DNA of 64,000 nucleotides from an uncultured delta proteobacterium (GCA_903901335.1 CAIUQR010000141.1:46193-110192), one strand, 5' to 3'. Positions 27,442-36,340 are shown, counted from the first letter of the stretch. The notes: generated by a model from the sequence alone, not told the origin. Numbers and translations: made by a program.

Positions 27442-28925
27442 TGGCTGTTCGTGCCTCGTGTGGAGTTAGGGGTGTCGCCTGCCGTCAGCGAAACAAAATT
27501 CATCGAACCGCCACCGAGGGCCGCGTACAGACTGACGCGGCTGGTCAGTAAAGCTCGGCGAATCTGCACGACCTGCTGCTCGGCGGCGAGCAAATCTCGC
27601 TGGGCATCAAGCACGTCGAGAAAAGCGGCCGCCCCATTGTCATAGCGCAATTGGGACAGCCGCGCTCGCTCGGTCTGAACCGCCAGGGCTGTCTGCACGA
27701 TGGTTGACTGCTCGGTCAGCCATCGGCGCGCCGACAACGCATCGGCCACGTCGCGGAAGGCGCTCTGCACGGTTTTCTCGTAATTGGCCACCGCCAGGTC
27801 ACGGCGCGCTTCGGTCAGACTCAGGTTGTTCCGCCGTCGATCGCCATCGAAAATCGGCAGTGAGATGCTCGGCGAGAAGATCCATGCCAGGCTCCCCGAG
27901 GCGAACAGACCGTCAAGTTCGGCGCTGGCCGTACCCAGTGAGCTGGTCAGGGTTACGCGAGGAAAGAAAGCGGCGCGTGCTGCGCCGATATTTGCATTCG
28001 TGGCTTTTAACTGGTGTTCTGCCGCGACAATATCGGGCCGCTGGATCAGCAGGTCGGATGGCAGTCCGGCGCCCAATTCGACCGGCAAGTACTGTTCATC
28101 AAGGTGCTCCGGCACGAGGTGGAGATCGACGGGAGCACCGACCAGCAGCGTCAACGCATGCCACTGAGCCGCGCGCAATTGTTCGAGCTGGGCACCCAGC
28201 GCCTGGGCTTGGGTAAGCAGTGTCTGCACCTGGGTCAGGTTGAGCCGCGAGGTCGATCCGACTTCCACGCGGCGCGTGAAAATGCGCAAGGATTCAGCGC
28301 GGCTGACAATTGTCCGGCGCGCCAGTACAAGACGCTCGTCCAATTCACGCAAGCTCAGGTAACTGTTGGCGACCTGCGCGACCAGTCCAATGGCGGCAGC
28401 ACGTCGAGCTGCGTCGGTGGCCAGATAGTTCTCCAGGGCTGCATCCTTCAGATTGCGGACGCGGGCCCAGAAATCGATCTCCCAGCTTGCCTGGCCCAAC
28501 GCTACCTGGTACTGGCTGCCCACCAAAGACTTGCCGGTCGGGCTCAGGTCTGCGGGAATGCGTGAACGGTCCAAGCCGGCCTGGGCGCCGATGGCGGGAA
28601 ACTGCTCGGAGCGCTGGATGCCGTAAATGGCGCGCGCTTCCTCCACGCGCAGCACAGCGGTACGCAGATCGCGGTTGTTATCCAGCGCCAGCGCGATCAC
28701 AGCCTGAAGCTGCCGGTCGGTGAAATATTCGCGCCAGCCGATGGCCGCAACGCTTACGCCTTCCTGCATGGCGTTGTTCGCATAGAACGCGGATACCGGC
28801 AAGGCCGGAACTTCGTAGGGCGGTGCCATTGAGGCACAGCCGGCCAGAAGCAGAGCGACGGTAGCAACCGTGACGGGCAGACGTGTAACACGGTGCATCC
28901 GATGGAGCGGTGGGATAGTGTTCAT
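27438..28925 (-). CDS. Outer-membrane efflux lipoprotein, NodT/CusC family
   Basis: 495 residues. Signal peptide ending in the lipobox LLLAGC, then the two OEP repeats (ALDNNRDLRTAVLRVEEARA; LIQRPDIVAAEHQLKATNAN). The ATG at 28925 has AGGAG at 5 bases. It is the first gene of the RbbA-type export operon and the likely outer-membrane duct. It is the second NodT-type factor in the window but only loosely like the one at 4378, so the two operons are independent systems. Confidence 0.94.
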   Translation of the reverse strand: MNTIPPLHRMHRVTRLPVTVATVALLLAGCASMAPPYEVPALPVSAFYANNAMQEGVSVAAIGWREYFTDRQLQAVIALALDNNRDLRTAVLRVEEARAIYGIQRSEQFPAIGAQAGLDRSRIPADLSPTGKSLVGSQYQVALGQASWEIDFWARVRNLKDAALENYLATDAARRAAAIGLVAQVANSYLSLRELDERLVLARRTIVSRAESLRIFTRRVEVGSTSRLNLTQVQTLLTQAQALGAQLEQLRAAQWHALTLLVGAPVDLHLVPEHLDEQYLPVELGAGLPSDLLIQRPDIVAAEHQLKATNANIGAARAAFFPRVTLTSSLGTASAELDGLFASGSLAWIFSPSISLPIFDGDRRRNNLSLTEARRDLAVANYEKTVQSAFRDVADALSARRWLTEQSTIVQTALAVQTERARLSQLRYDNGAAAFLDVLDAQRDLLAAEQQVVQIRRALLTSRVSLYAALGGGSMNFVSLTAGDTPNSTRGTNSQ

Positions 28926-29082
28926 CGTTCTCCTGACTGGGGGTGTACTTCGAAAGCCCGGAAATTCTTTAGTCCGCCTCACATTGGACTGCATCAACGA
29001 ATCGCATATTGTATGTTGTGTATGTAATGATTTGTTTTTAAAGAATATAAATGATAACGCGGGATTGAGCTCAGATCAACGA

Positions 29083-30939
29083 TCAGTTGTTTTTTGCTTC
29101 ATTTCCCAGGACTCGGCACAGAATCTCTTTTAAGTTGGCCATTGTGTATGGTTTTTGCAAAAAGGCTTGAGGGAACTCGACATGATCACCGCTCATCGCC
29201 TTGTTCTCATCGTAGCCGCTGGACAGAATTGCCGGAAGGTGAGGCTTAATTTCACGGAGAGCGGCGATGGTTTCCCAGCCGTCCTTACCCGGCATCGACA
29301 GATCGGTGAGAAAACATTTGATAGTGTCCCGATGATTTTGAAGCAGGGCAAAGGCCTCGTCTCCACTTGCCGCTGCAAAAACAGTAAAACCTATGTGTTT
29401 GAGCAAGGACTCAGCTATATTACGCACTATGCCGTCGTCGTCCACCAACAGTACAGCGCCTCCTGCCTCAAGTCCCCCTTGTTTTATCGGGGTCTCATTT
29501 CGCCGGAGAGCCACATCCACGAGACGGGGGACAAATACCCCGAAGCTGCTTCCGGCACCAACCGCAGTCTTCACACTGATCATCCCACCCCATGCTTTGA
29601 TAATCCCTATGACCACTGCCAGGCCCAGGCCTCTGCCGATAGCCTTTGTTGAATAAAAAGGATCGAAAATTTTATCCACCTCCTCTGCGGACATTCCACA
29701 TCCTGTATCACTCACTTCAAGACAGGCAAAGGTCGTGGCGGCAGGCACCCAACCGGTAGGAAAGACATGAGTTCTGGGAATGCGGGATGCCGGAAGAGTT
29801 TTTGTCACCACTTTAACTTCACCTCCGCCGGCACGGCCTCTCATGGCCTCCCAACCATTGGTGATTAAACTGGCCAGGACATGCTTTATCTGGTTCGCGT
29901 TGGCGCGAACAACCGGGCCGGGAAATACGAGGTCGATCTGTAAGGTAATATAATCGGGAGTGACGGATTCAATCTCAGGCATATTCCGGCGACACATCTC
30001 TGAAAGGTCCAGAGGTTCCAGATTGACATTGTTCTGGCCGAGATAGGCCAGCAATTGCCTGTTTACCTCTGAGGATCGATGAATCGCCTGTATGGCTTTG
30101 ATCACGTTCTTTCGGGGATCCGCATCAGTCGCCAGGCCGTCCAGAGCCAGCTCCAGATTACCCAGCACCACATGAAATTGGTTGTTAAAAAGATGCGCTA
30201 TGACCGTCGCCATCCGTTCCAGGCTCTCGGCCTTCCGGATGCGATGATTCCTGGCTTCGAATTTGATTCGTTGTGCTTCTGCCAACTTACGCTCGGTGAT
30301 ATCACTCAATACAACCCGGTGCGCAGGCGCGCCTTCATGGTCCTGTGTTGAGGACGCCATTAGATGCACCCAGAAGGTCGTACCATCTTTTTTGACCATC
30401 CGCAGATCACATTTCTGGTGTTCGCCGGGTTGCTCCGGGTGCGTCTGTGCCGTTCTGCCCCTTGGTGCCCAGGCCTCTCTAAACCGCTTGCGGAACAGGT
30501 AGTATTGGTCCTGGTCCTCATGAAGTATATACCTGGAGATTGGCTGCATGATTAACTCTTCCCGGGTTACCCCCAGCAGATCGGCGGCAGTAAGATTGGA
30601 TTCCATGATCAGTCCATTTTCATTGATGGTGCAGTAGCCCACCGGCGCCATGTCATAGAGGTCGAAATAACGCCTCCGGGCGGCATCCAGTTCCACTTGG
30701 TTCTGGCGCAATTGCTGGTTCTGTAACTCGAGTTCAATCTGATGCACCTGCAACTCCTGGATAACCTGCCCGGTTTCTCCGGACAGCTGACCATCCTGAC
30801 TTACCGGTGACTTAGCAATTTTTTCCTGAAGGATTTTTTCAGCCATTCTGCGTAGATCCTGCCCAGGATCGATTGGTTGCAAGCTATACGTGTTCGTCGA
30901 AGAGGTGGCTTGTTTGGAGTGTTTATCAATGCTAATCAT
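29083..30939 (-). CDS. PAS-histidine kinase-receiver hybrid
   Basis: 618 residues, no membrane helix. A coiled-coil lead with QELQVHQIELELQNQQLRQ, a PAS domain (~90-215) with the FDLYDMAPVGYCTINENGLI signature, a phospho-acceptor region with IAHLFNNQFHVVLGNLE (His near residue 248; Leu replaces the usual Asp of AHDFNN), an ATPase domain (DTGCGMS, GRGLGLAVVIGI), and a C-terminal receiver with DLSMPG (Asp near 545). It stands alone, so its output partner is not evident. The same PAS subtype occurs as PAS3 of the kinase at 53159. Confidence 0.93.
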   Translation of the reverse strand: MISIDKHSKQATSSTNTYSLQPIDPGQDLRRMAEKILQEKIAKSPVSQDGQLSGETGQVIQELQVHQIELELQNQQLRQNQVELDAARRRYFDLYDMAPVGYCTINENGLIMESNLTAADLLGVTREELIMQPISRYILHEDQDQYYLFRKRFREAWAPRGRTAQTHPEQPGEHQKCDLRMVKKDGTTFWVHLMASSTQDHEGAPAHRVVLSDITERKLAEAQRIKFEARNHRIRKAESLERMATVIAHLFNNQFHVVLGNLELALDGLATDADPRKNVIKAIQAIHRSSEVNRQLLAYLGQNNVNLEPLDLSEMCRRNMPEIESVTPDYITLQIDLVFPGPVVRANANQIKHVLASLITNGWEAMRGRAGGGEVKVVTKTLPASRIPRTHVFPTGWVPAATTFACLEVSDTGCGMSAEEVDKIFDPFYSTKAIGRGLGLAVVIGIIKAWGGMISVKTAVGAGSSFGVFVPRLVDVALRRNETPIKQGGLEAGGAVLLVDDDGIVRNIAESLLKHIGFTVFAAASGDEAFALLQNHRDTIKCFLTDLSMPGKDGWETIAALREIKPHLPAILSSGYDENKAMSGDHVEFPQAFLQKPYTMANLKEILCRVLGNEAKNN

Positions 30940-31105
30940 TGAGGACCCCGTTTGACAAATCTTCGATTCTCATATCAATCCCGTTCTCACTAGCGCCACT
31001 ATCTACCCTGTATAATTTACCAAATCTGTAGAGATCATGAGCCATTTTTAAGGAGAAGAGAAGGAGTCCGTTCTTTTTCGTTTCTGAAATTGCGAACAAT
31101 GAACA

Positions 31106-31130
31106 GCCCGCAGGGCAATTCCCTGCGGGC
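31106..31130 (-). terminator. Perfect 10-bp hairpin after the Thr-rich gene
   Basis: GCCCGCAGGG (31106) pairs exactly with CCCTGCGGGC (31121) around a 5-nt loop, about 28 bp after the stop at 31158. On the minus strand the following bases are TGTTCATTG, so there is no true U-run; transcription termination or 3' end protection are both possible. Confidence 0.5.
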
Positions 31131-31157
31131 CGGTGAACATTGGACTGGCTCGACTGT

Positions 31158-31544
31158 CTATCTAGTCTCAGTTGTGGTGGTGCTGGTCTTTTTTTCCATC
31201 ATCGGATTTTCGCTTGTGGTCGTCGTGGTTTTCCGAACCACAACTTTGTCAGCGACCATGCGACTGCCCTCGGTGGTGTAATAAACCGTCACCGGCAGCC
31301 CGGATTTTACAGTCTCCATGGAAACGGGCATACCTCTTTCGTCAACATACGTTGTTTTCTTCGTGTAGCTGTAGTGCATCGGGGATGAACTGGTTTCAGA
31401 CCGAATCACCAGGCTGTCGGGGCTGACCTCGGTGATTGTCCCCGCGTTTTCTGTTGTTGTAACGGTTGTTCTGTCCTGGGCAAATACTCCACATGGCATA
31501 ATCATAACGGTCATTGCGACTACGAACAGCATCATTTTTTTCAT
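31158..31544 (-). CDS. Small exported Thr-rich protein, unknown function
   Basis: 128 residues: signal peptide MKKMMLFVVAMTVMIMPCGVFAQ, a short beta-rich core (AGTITEVSPDSLVIRSE) and a Thr/Lys tail ending KKTSTTTTETR. The tail is like that of the 54-residue lipoprotein encoded just upstream (31708), which suggests a common origin or shared partner. No family is recognised. Both genes are predicted to follow promoter P5. Confidence 0.82.
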   Translation of the reverse strand: MKKMMLFVVAMTVMIMPCGVFAQDRTTVTTTENAGTITEVSPDSLVIRSETSSSPMHYSYTKKTTYVDERGMPVSMETVKSGLPVTVYYTTEGSRMVADKVVVRKTTTTTSENPMMEKKTSTTTTETR

Positions 31545-31707
31545 GGCATTCTCCTTTTGTATGAGATTTAAAGCATTCGATGTAACACTGCGATTCTTCC
31601 TACCCGGTCTTGTCTTAAACCTCAGATTTTGATCTGTTGTTCGTTCAGGTAGTTGAAACCTGCAGAGCCATTCCCTGCAAGCAGCTGAATTTTGAACCGG
31701 TCTCAGA

Positions 31708-31872
31708 TTAACGTTGGATTTCGGTCGTGGTTGTTGTCTTCTGCTCCTGGATCACCGGTCTTTCGATTGTGGTCGAGGTCGTCGTTTCTTTTTTGGGTGT
31801 CGATGCACAAGCGCCAGTGACTGCGACCATCACCAGAAGAACAAAATAGGTAAGAATCATTCTTTTTTTCAT
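31708..31872 (-). CDS. Mini lipoprotein with Thr-rich tail
   Basis: 54 residues. Signal peptide MKKRMILTYFVLLVMVAV with lipobox VTGAC, then ASTPKKETTTSTTIERPVI and an end KTTTTTEIQR. GAGG lies 10 bases before the ATG at 31872. The function is unknown; likely an outer-membrane or inner-membrane anchored stalk. It is the first gene downstream of P5, with a leader of about 345 nt. Confidence 0.75.
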   Translation of the reverse strand: MKKRMILTYFVLLVMVAVTGACASTPKKETTTSTTIERPVIQEQKTTTTTEIQR

Positions 31873-32228
31873 TGCGGTTAGTCCTCTCTGTATGTTTATT
31901 AATGAATCATTTTAGTACCTTTTAAATAGTTTCAAGCGCTCTTCCACCCATCACGGATGGTGCTGAGAAGAATGGCAGAAAACTATTTTGTGAAGGTACT
32001 CGTCCCCATCAAGGGGGGTAACTAAAAGGGGTACTGAAAGAGATTCAGTCTATCGGGGTCGGGATTCGGCTCCTCTGCAACTGAGATCAGCCGAGGGTAA
32101 CAAAGGAAGGCTTTTTACCCCGGAAACTCCGATAGTCAGATTCGAACCGGTAGCATCTTTTCTCCTGAAGACATCACTGAATCCGGCAGACTCATTCCGG
32201 ATGTCTTAATTACCTCCTCCTCCAATAT
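31873..32228. other. Long leader / intergenic stretch
   Basis: Between the mini lipoprotein and promoter P5. I see no open frame with protein character and no clear RNA family. If P5 is used, this is transcribed as a ~345-nt leader. Confidence 0.5.
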
Positions 32229-32243
32229 GCATTCTTTATGCCA
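32229..32243 (-). promoter_or_regulatory. Sigma-54 promoter P5
   Basis: Minus strand: TGGCAT-AAAGA-ATGC. The GG and GC dinucleotides at -24/-12 are kept; the flanking bases are weaker than in P2 or P8. Confidence 0.72.
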
Positions 32244-32343
32244 GGTATTCAAACCTGGCAACACATCAGTCATCATATTGATATTTAGGCATTATGAGCC
32301 GAAGGAGTATTTGGAGGGCCGCTGTCAACAGCCAAAGAAGAGA

Positions 32344-32375
32344 GGTCTTATTTGCCCAAGTGATCATATGTGACC
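32344..32375 (-). promoter_or_regulatory. Activator-site pair UAS5
   Basis: Sites GGTCTTATTTGCCC (32344) and GATCATATGTGACC (32362), 18 bp apart, 101 bp upstream of P5. Confidence 0.75.
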
Positions 32376-32468
32376 TCTTGGGACTGGGGGAAATTTTAAA
32401 TATGAGAGCATGCAACACGGAAGAAGCTCAACAGTGACATGACGGAATCACCGGTTCTCGCCTTTTTC

Positions 32469-32779
32469 TTACAGCTCCAGCTGAGCACCGACTTCAATGA
32501 CCTGATTGGAGGGGATGTCGAAAAAACCGGCGGCATCCATGGCGTTGTACGAAAGTATGAGGAAGAGATGTATGCGCCATTTGCTCATGCCGGGTTTGAC
32601 GCCGAAGAAGGAGAAATCCGCTACCAGTAAGAGGGCGATGGTGCAGAGCATCAGCAGCCAGTTGACGGGCCCCGGTGATCACGGACTAAGAGGCGATGAT
32701 GGGTGCTGCAAGGATAACCATGGGGATAATGGCCCAGTGCGGAACCATGGCGTAGAACGGATGGTCAGTAATCTCCGGA
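32469..32779 (-). pseudogene. kup: Decayed Kup-type potassium transporter
   Basis: Fragments of a KUP/HAK/KT transporter in order. First PFYAMVPHWAIIPMVILA followed by IIAS-stop-SVITG (a TAG where Kup has the CAG of ASQSVITG). Then, in another frame, PVNWLLMLCTIALLL fused to VADFSFF, then KPGMSKWR and the true C-terminal end FFDIPSNQVIEVGAQLEL. At least two internal deletions, one frameshift and one nonsense codon are needed relative to a ~630-residue Kup; the N-terminal two thirds are missing. It starts right after the stop of the next gene upstream. Confidence 0.8.
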
Positions 32780-33085
32780 TTATTCTATGTGTGCTTTAGC
32801 CGTCTGGAGGGCACTATCTCTATCTTTTATAAACAGCCTCCACTTCATTTTTGATGAATGGATACCTGCTTTTTTGTCCTGACCTCTGCAGTAATACCAG
32901 TGTCCAAAGCGTTCGACCGTAGAAAAGGGATGATTTTTAGTACAGAACAACCCGCAAGGATTAATCTCCTTGTAAAAAACGGTTTCATCCGGGTCTTCAT
33001 CATAAGACATGTTTTTAGGCAGTGCGATTTGAGATACATCCACCTTCCGTGCTTCCTGTTCATCCAGCCAGTCTGAAATTTTCAT
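32780..33085 (-). CDS. Conserved-looking 101-aa protein, unknown function
   Basis: 101 residues, soluble, starting MKISDWLDEQEARKVDVSQI with AGGAG about 9 bases before the ATG. It has Cys residues in NPCGLFCTKNHPF and YYCRGQDKKAG, which might bind metal. I do not recognise the family. Downstream is the kup remnant; upstream, 127 bp away, the CdaA gene. Confidence 0.7.
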   Translation of the reverse strand: MKISDWLDEQEARKVDVSQIALPKNMSYDEDPDETVFYKEINPCGLFCTKNHPFSTVERFGHWYYCRGQDKKAGIHSSKMKWRLFIKDRDSALQTAKAHIE

Positions 33086-33212
33086 GTGTTTTTTCTCCTG
33101 CGGAAATCTTATCAGCGGTACTGAAACCCTGTAGTATTTAGTAATAGTTGGGGAGAACCTTGAAAATGATAAGACCCATCCCGTTACGGATACTTCAAAA
33201 GTCCTTCTCGTC

Positions 33213-34667
33213 TCACTTATTATTATCGCCAGATGGAGGTGGTCTCCTGGCTATTTTGTAGAACACCTCAACATGATTTTGAGACTCGTCGTCCAGTTTC
33301 AAATATGAGGGAAGAAGCACAAGGCCGACAGATATCTTCCCGTCAGTGGTAATATTTTCCAAGGGGATTTTTTCCGTATAGATGGTTTGAATGTCCTTGA
33401 GAGCCAGACTGCCTCCCATAACCTTTACCATATCAGGAATTATGCGGACATCCTGCAGAATTAGGCCGGCCAGTAGCTTGCCGGCCCAATCCGGCTGAAT
33501 GGGCAGCTTTTTCTGATCCATCACGTCGAGATTCACCGCGAGTACCTGTGGTTCCACCTGCTTGAGAGCAATACCCGGCGGCAGAACGATACTGTCCCTG
33601 GCAATGGCAATCTGATTGCTGCCTGCCACCGCGTTGGCCAGATCAAGCTTGACCTTCACCTGATCGGGCCGGACGGACCTGACCAGCGCCCCCGACCCGC
33701 TGAGTTGGAGCGTGACGCTGCTCGCGGATGTGGCCAAAAGCTCCATCTTCGGACCCCGGTTCATGAACTCCACCGGCACCTCCAGGGTTACGAAGGTCTC
33801 AAATCCCCGGGCAAAGCTAAACCAGATACCGGTTATACCAACCAGGCAGATGATGGCAGCAAGGCCCAGCTCCATTGTCTGTTGCCTGGTCCCATTTGCG
33901 GCAGGTTCCGTGCCGGCATGTTCACGCAGCACCCGATCCAGATCAATACTGTCCTTGATGATGATGATCACTCGGTCCTTAAACACCGTGACCTCACCCC
34001 GCTCCTCGGAAACCACGATGACCAGGGCATCGGTCTTCTCGGCCAATCCGAAAGCGGCACGATGCCGTGTGCCGAAGTGAGCGGGCAGATCGTTACTTTT
34101 CGAAAGAGGGAGAATGGCGGCGACCTCCACGATCTGATCCCCCTGGATTACTGCGGCACCGTCATGCACCGGTGTTCCATGCCAGAAAATACTCAAAAGC
34201 ATCTCCCGTGAGAGTTTCCCTTGCCAGGAAACTCCACCGTGCACCACTGTTTCGATCCCTTTTTTCAGCGGCAGGACAATCAGCGCCCCCAGTTTGAGCC
34301 GGGCCAGTTCGTAGACGCTTTCCACTATGATTTCTATCGGAGTCCGGATCTGACGTTGGGGAATGCCCCAGAAGAAGGACTTGAAACTGCGGGCTTGCAG
34401 GACACCGGCAATTTCATTGCGAAATACGATTATGATTATCAAGGCAGCGGCCGCAATAATGCCCTGCATGGCCCAGCTGGTAACGATAAGGCCCATGCTC
34501 ATCGCCATCCGTTCCAGGATCCAGAGCATGGCGATGGCAATGGCCATCCGAATCACGTTAGTACCCCTGAAAAGCACGTAGAGCCTGAACAAAATATAGC
34601 TATTGAGGAGGATATCGACGATATCCTGCCAACGCAGGCCAGCCAGAGATTGTATCAGCGGCTCCAT
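33213..34667 (-). CDS. cdaA: Diadenylate cyclase CdaA fused to a YbbR (CdaR-like) domain
   Basis: 484 residues. Three N-terminal membrane helices, then the DisA_N cyclase domain (~100-245) with both catalytic motifs, VHDGAAVIQG and GTRHRAAFGL; it makes c-di-AMP from two ATP. After residue ~270 there is another membrane helix (LAAIICLVGITGIWFSF) and a C-terminal extracytoplasmic part with repeats of YbbR type (VPVEFMNRGPKMEL, IPLENITTDGKISV). In Firmicutes CdaA and its regulator CdaR (YbbR) are separate neighbouring genes; here they form one chain. The stop of DUF2914 is 4 bp upstream. Confidence 0.92.
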   Translation of the reverse strand: MEPLIQSLAGLRWQDIVDILLNSYILFRLYVLFRGTNVIRMAIAIAMLWILERMAMSMGLIVTSWAMQGIIAAAALIIIIVFRNEIAGVLQARSFKSFFWGIPQRQIRTPIEIIVESVYELARLKLGALIVLPLKKGIETVVHGGVSWQGKLSREMLLSIFWHGTPVHDGAAVIQGDQIVEVAAILPLSKSNDLPAHFGTRHRAAFGLAEKTDALVIVVSEERGEVTVFKDRVIIIIKDSIDLDRVLREHAGTEPAANGTRQQTMELGLAAIICLVGITGIWFSFARGFETFVTLEVPVEFMNRGPKMELLATSASSVTLQLSGSGALVRSVRPDQVKVKLDLANAVAGSNQIAIARDSIVLPPGIALKQVEPQVLAVNLDVMDQKKLPIQPDWAGKLLAGLILQDVRIIPDMVKVMGGSLALKDIQTIYTEKIPLENITTDGKISVGLVLLPSYLKLDDESQNHVEVFYKIARRPPPSGDNNK

Positions 34668-34671
34668 GAAG

Positions 34672-35097
34672 TTAATCCGTTACACTGAATCGTAAGATAT
34701 ATAAAAGCTTGTCGCTCTCATCAGTGACATCGACCTGCCATGGCCCTTTGTCTGCATCCCTGAGCTGCATACTGGAGAAGGACGACCAACGAGGCGGGTT
34801 GAGCGTAAGCTGTTTTGCGGAAATCAGGTTTCCTCTGTGATACCATTTATGATGAATAACCGTTTGTTTCACCACCTGGTCAAACTCCGTGAAACATGAG
34901 ATCCGGCCCAGGTCAATGGAAAAGACGACAGCCTGATTGTCTGGTGTAAGTTTTTGAATTGACTCGCACATGACGGCTTTGACCAGCGCCGGGCCTGAAG
35001 AGGGGACAGAAACCTCCTGGCTCCATGCGGCATCAGGAGCGTCAAACACGACAGCCAGGCTAACAATGAAGCACAATTTCCGAAATGGTATTTTCAT
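34672..35097 (-). CDS. DUF2914-domain exported protein
   Basis: 141 residues. A signal peptide (MKIPFRKLCFIVSLAVVFDA) is followed by a beta-rich DUF2914 domain with IHHKWYHRGNLISAKQL, RWSSFSSMQL and GPWQVDV, the most constant parts of that family. The function is unknown. It is predicted to be periplasmic and co-transcribed with the CdaA-YbbR gene 4 bp downstream. Confidence 0.87.
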   Translation of the reverse strand: MKIPFRKLCFIVSLAVVFDAPDAAWSQEVSVPSSGPALVKAVMCESIQKLTPDNQAVVFSIDLGRISCFTEFDQVVKQTVIHHKWYHRGNLISAKQLTLNPPRWSSFSSMQLRDADKGPWQVDVTDESDKLLYILRFSVTD

Positions 35098-35117
35098 GGA
35101 CTTTTCACCAACAGCCG

Positions 35118-35205
35118 CCTGGTTGGTTTTTGCCCCGCATGGCAGTATCGTGGTCTGCAGGTTAAAACGTATCAGTACTCTTGCGTCCTAGGCTGCGTCG
35201 GATTC
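35118..35205. repeat. Degenerate dispersed repeat, copy B
   Basis: Partner of 19331-19405: TTTTTGCCCCGCATGGCAG, then 50 bases on TAGGCTGCGTCGGATTCT. The right end forms the last five codons and stop of the YflT-like gene, so the repeat has contributed coding sequence. Confidence 0.5.
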
Positions 35206-35715
35206 TTTTTTGTAACCTATATCTTCAGCCCCCGAATTTTTGAGTATATCCTTAGCCTTATTTTTCCAATCCTTATCGTCAGCGTGGATGGAAAGCAGAA
35301 TCCCGCCTTTCTTGATCCGCCCTTCAAAGAGGCTGGCCTCATACTCGGGAATGCCCATGCCGATCAGAGCTCCAGCTATCCCCCCGACCATTCCTCCACT
35401 GCCGGCTCCAGCAAGGGCGACCATGATGGGGCCTGCAGCAAGGAAGGGTCCAAGACCCGGGATGGCCAAAAAACCGATCCCCATCAGCCAACCTAAAGCG
35501 CCGCCGACAATCGCACCGGTTCCGGCTCCTGTCGCTGCCCCCTCAGGCGCCTTGGTTTCCTTTTCAACAGCGAACTCTTTGGTTCCTCCACTCTCAGGCA
35601 GCAGGACCGAAATATCCTCGTTGCGGAAGCCTGCATCTTTCAATTCCTGGACTGCCCGTTCAAGCATTGGCCGCCGTGGATAGATTCCATAAACTGCAAT
35701 GTTTTTAGTAACCAT
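35188..35715 (-). CDS. General-stress YflT-like protein with Gly-rich membrane core
   Basis: 175 residues. The N-terminal NIAVYGIYPRRPMLERAVQE begins a YflT/GSP17M-type fold (~1-60). A Gly/Ala-rich hydrophobic stretch (~65-125, GAIVGGALGWLMGIGFLAIP) follows, then a C-terminal ILLSIHADDKDW segment. Such proteins are induced in stress but have no known activity. A GGAGAGG-type site precedes the ATG. It follows the PilZ gene by 50 bp and may share promoter P6. Confidence 0.85.
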   Translation of the reverse strand: MVTKNIAVYGIYPRRPMLERAVQELKDAGFRNEDISVLLPESGGTKEFAVEKETKAPEGAATGAGTGAIVGGALGWLMGIGFLAIPGLGPFLAAGPIMVALAGAGSGGMVGGIAGALIGMGIPEYEASLFEGRIKKGGILLSIHADDKDWKNKAKDILKNSGAEDIGYKKESDAA

Positions 35716-35765
35716 TACGTATCCTCTCCTTTTAATTTACGTGCCTTCTTGAGGAGCACATTCAC

Positions 35766-36308
35766 TTACGCTCTTAACTTTACCGTTTCCTTCAAGCTCA
35801 AGCCTTCCATCTCTCGATCAGAATCCCCCCTCATCCCTTGAGAAATACGCCCCATCTCATTCTCCTTCCCAGATAGTACCTTGGATAAGATTTTTGTGTT
35901 TGATACCACTCCTTCCCCATATTTGATAAATTGAAAGAGTTGCTTGCGTTTAATTTGGGTGAGATCCTGGAATTCAAGGCTGAAATTCATGATTATTGTT
36001 GATGATAAGGCAAGGGAAATTGCTCTATTGCTGCTACGGATCAATCTGCCATGAAGTCCTTCGACCGAGGTTCCCAGTTCGCAGTTCAAGAGCTCGATCT
36101 TATAAATTTGGATGAGCAGTTTATCAAAGCTAGCCAGGCATTTACATGAAATACCCGCCTCGCTGATATCTACTACCTCTGCCAGAACATCCTCACTAAT
36201 GGACAATATATTCTTATTCATCTTGTAGCGAGGATGTTTCCTTCGTTCATTTTTGGTGGAACTGTCAAAAACGAGGTCATTGAGTTGTTGCTGATATTTT
36301 TCCATCAT
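35766..36308 (-). CDS. PilZ-domain c-di-GMP receptor protein
   Basis: 180 residues, soluble. RRKHPRY near residue 22 is the RxxxR half and DISEAG near 47 the DxSxxG half of the PilZ c-di-GMP site. The remaining ~90 residues carry no named domain. The AGGAGG lies just before the start; an ATG one codon later is equally possible. It is the first gene behind P6 with a leader of about 20 nt, and could read c-di-GMP made by the GGDEF protein at 13330. Confidence 0.9.
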   Translation of the reverse strand: MMEKYQQQLNDLVFDSSTKNERRKHPRYKMNKNILSISEDVLAEVVDISEAGISCKCLASFDKLLIQIYKIELLNCELGTSVEGLHGRLIRSSNRAISLALSSTIIMNFSLEFQDLTQIKRKQLFQFIKYGEGVVSNTKILSKVLSGKENEMGRISQGMRGDSDREMEGLSLKETVKLRA

Positions 36309-36340
36309 ACCCTCCTGGTTTATAGACTATTTTCAATTGT

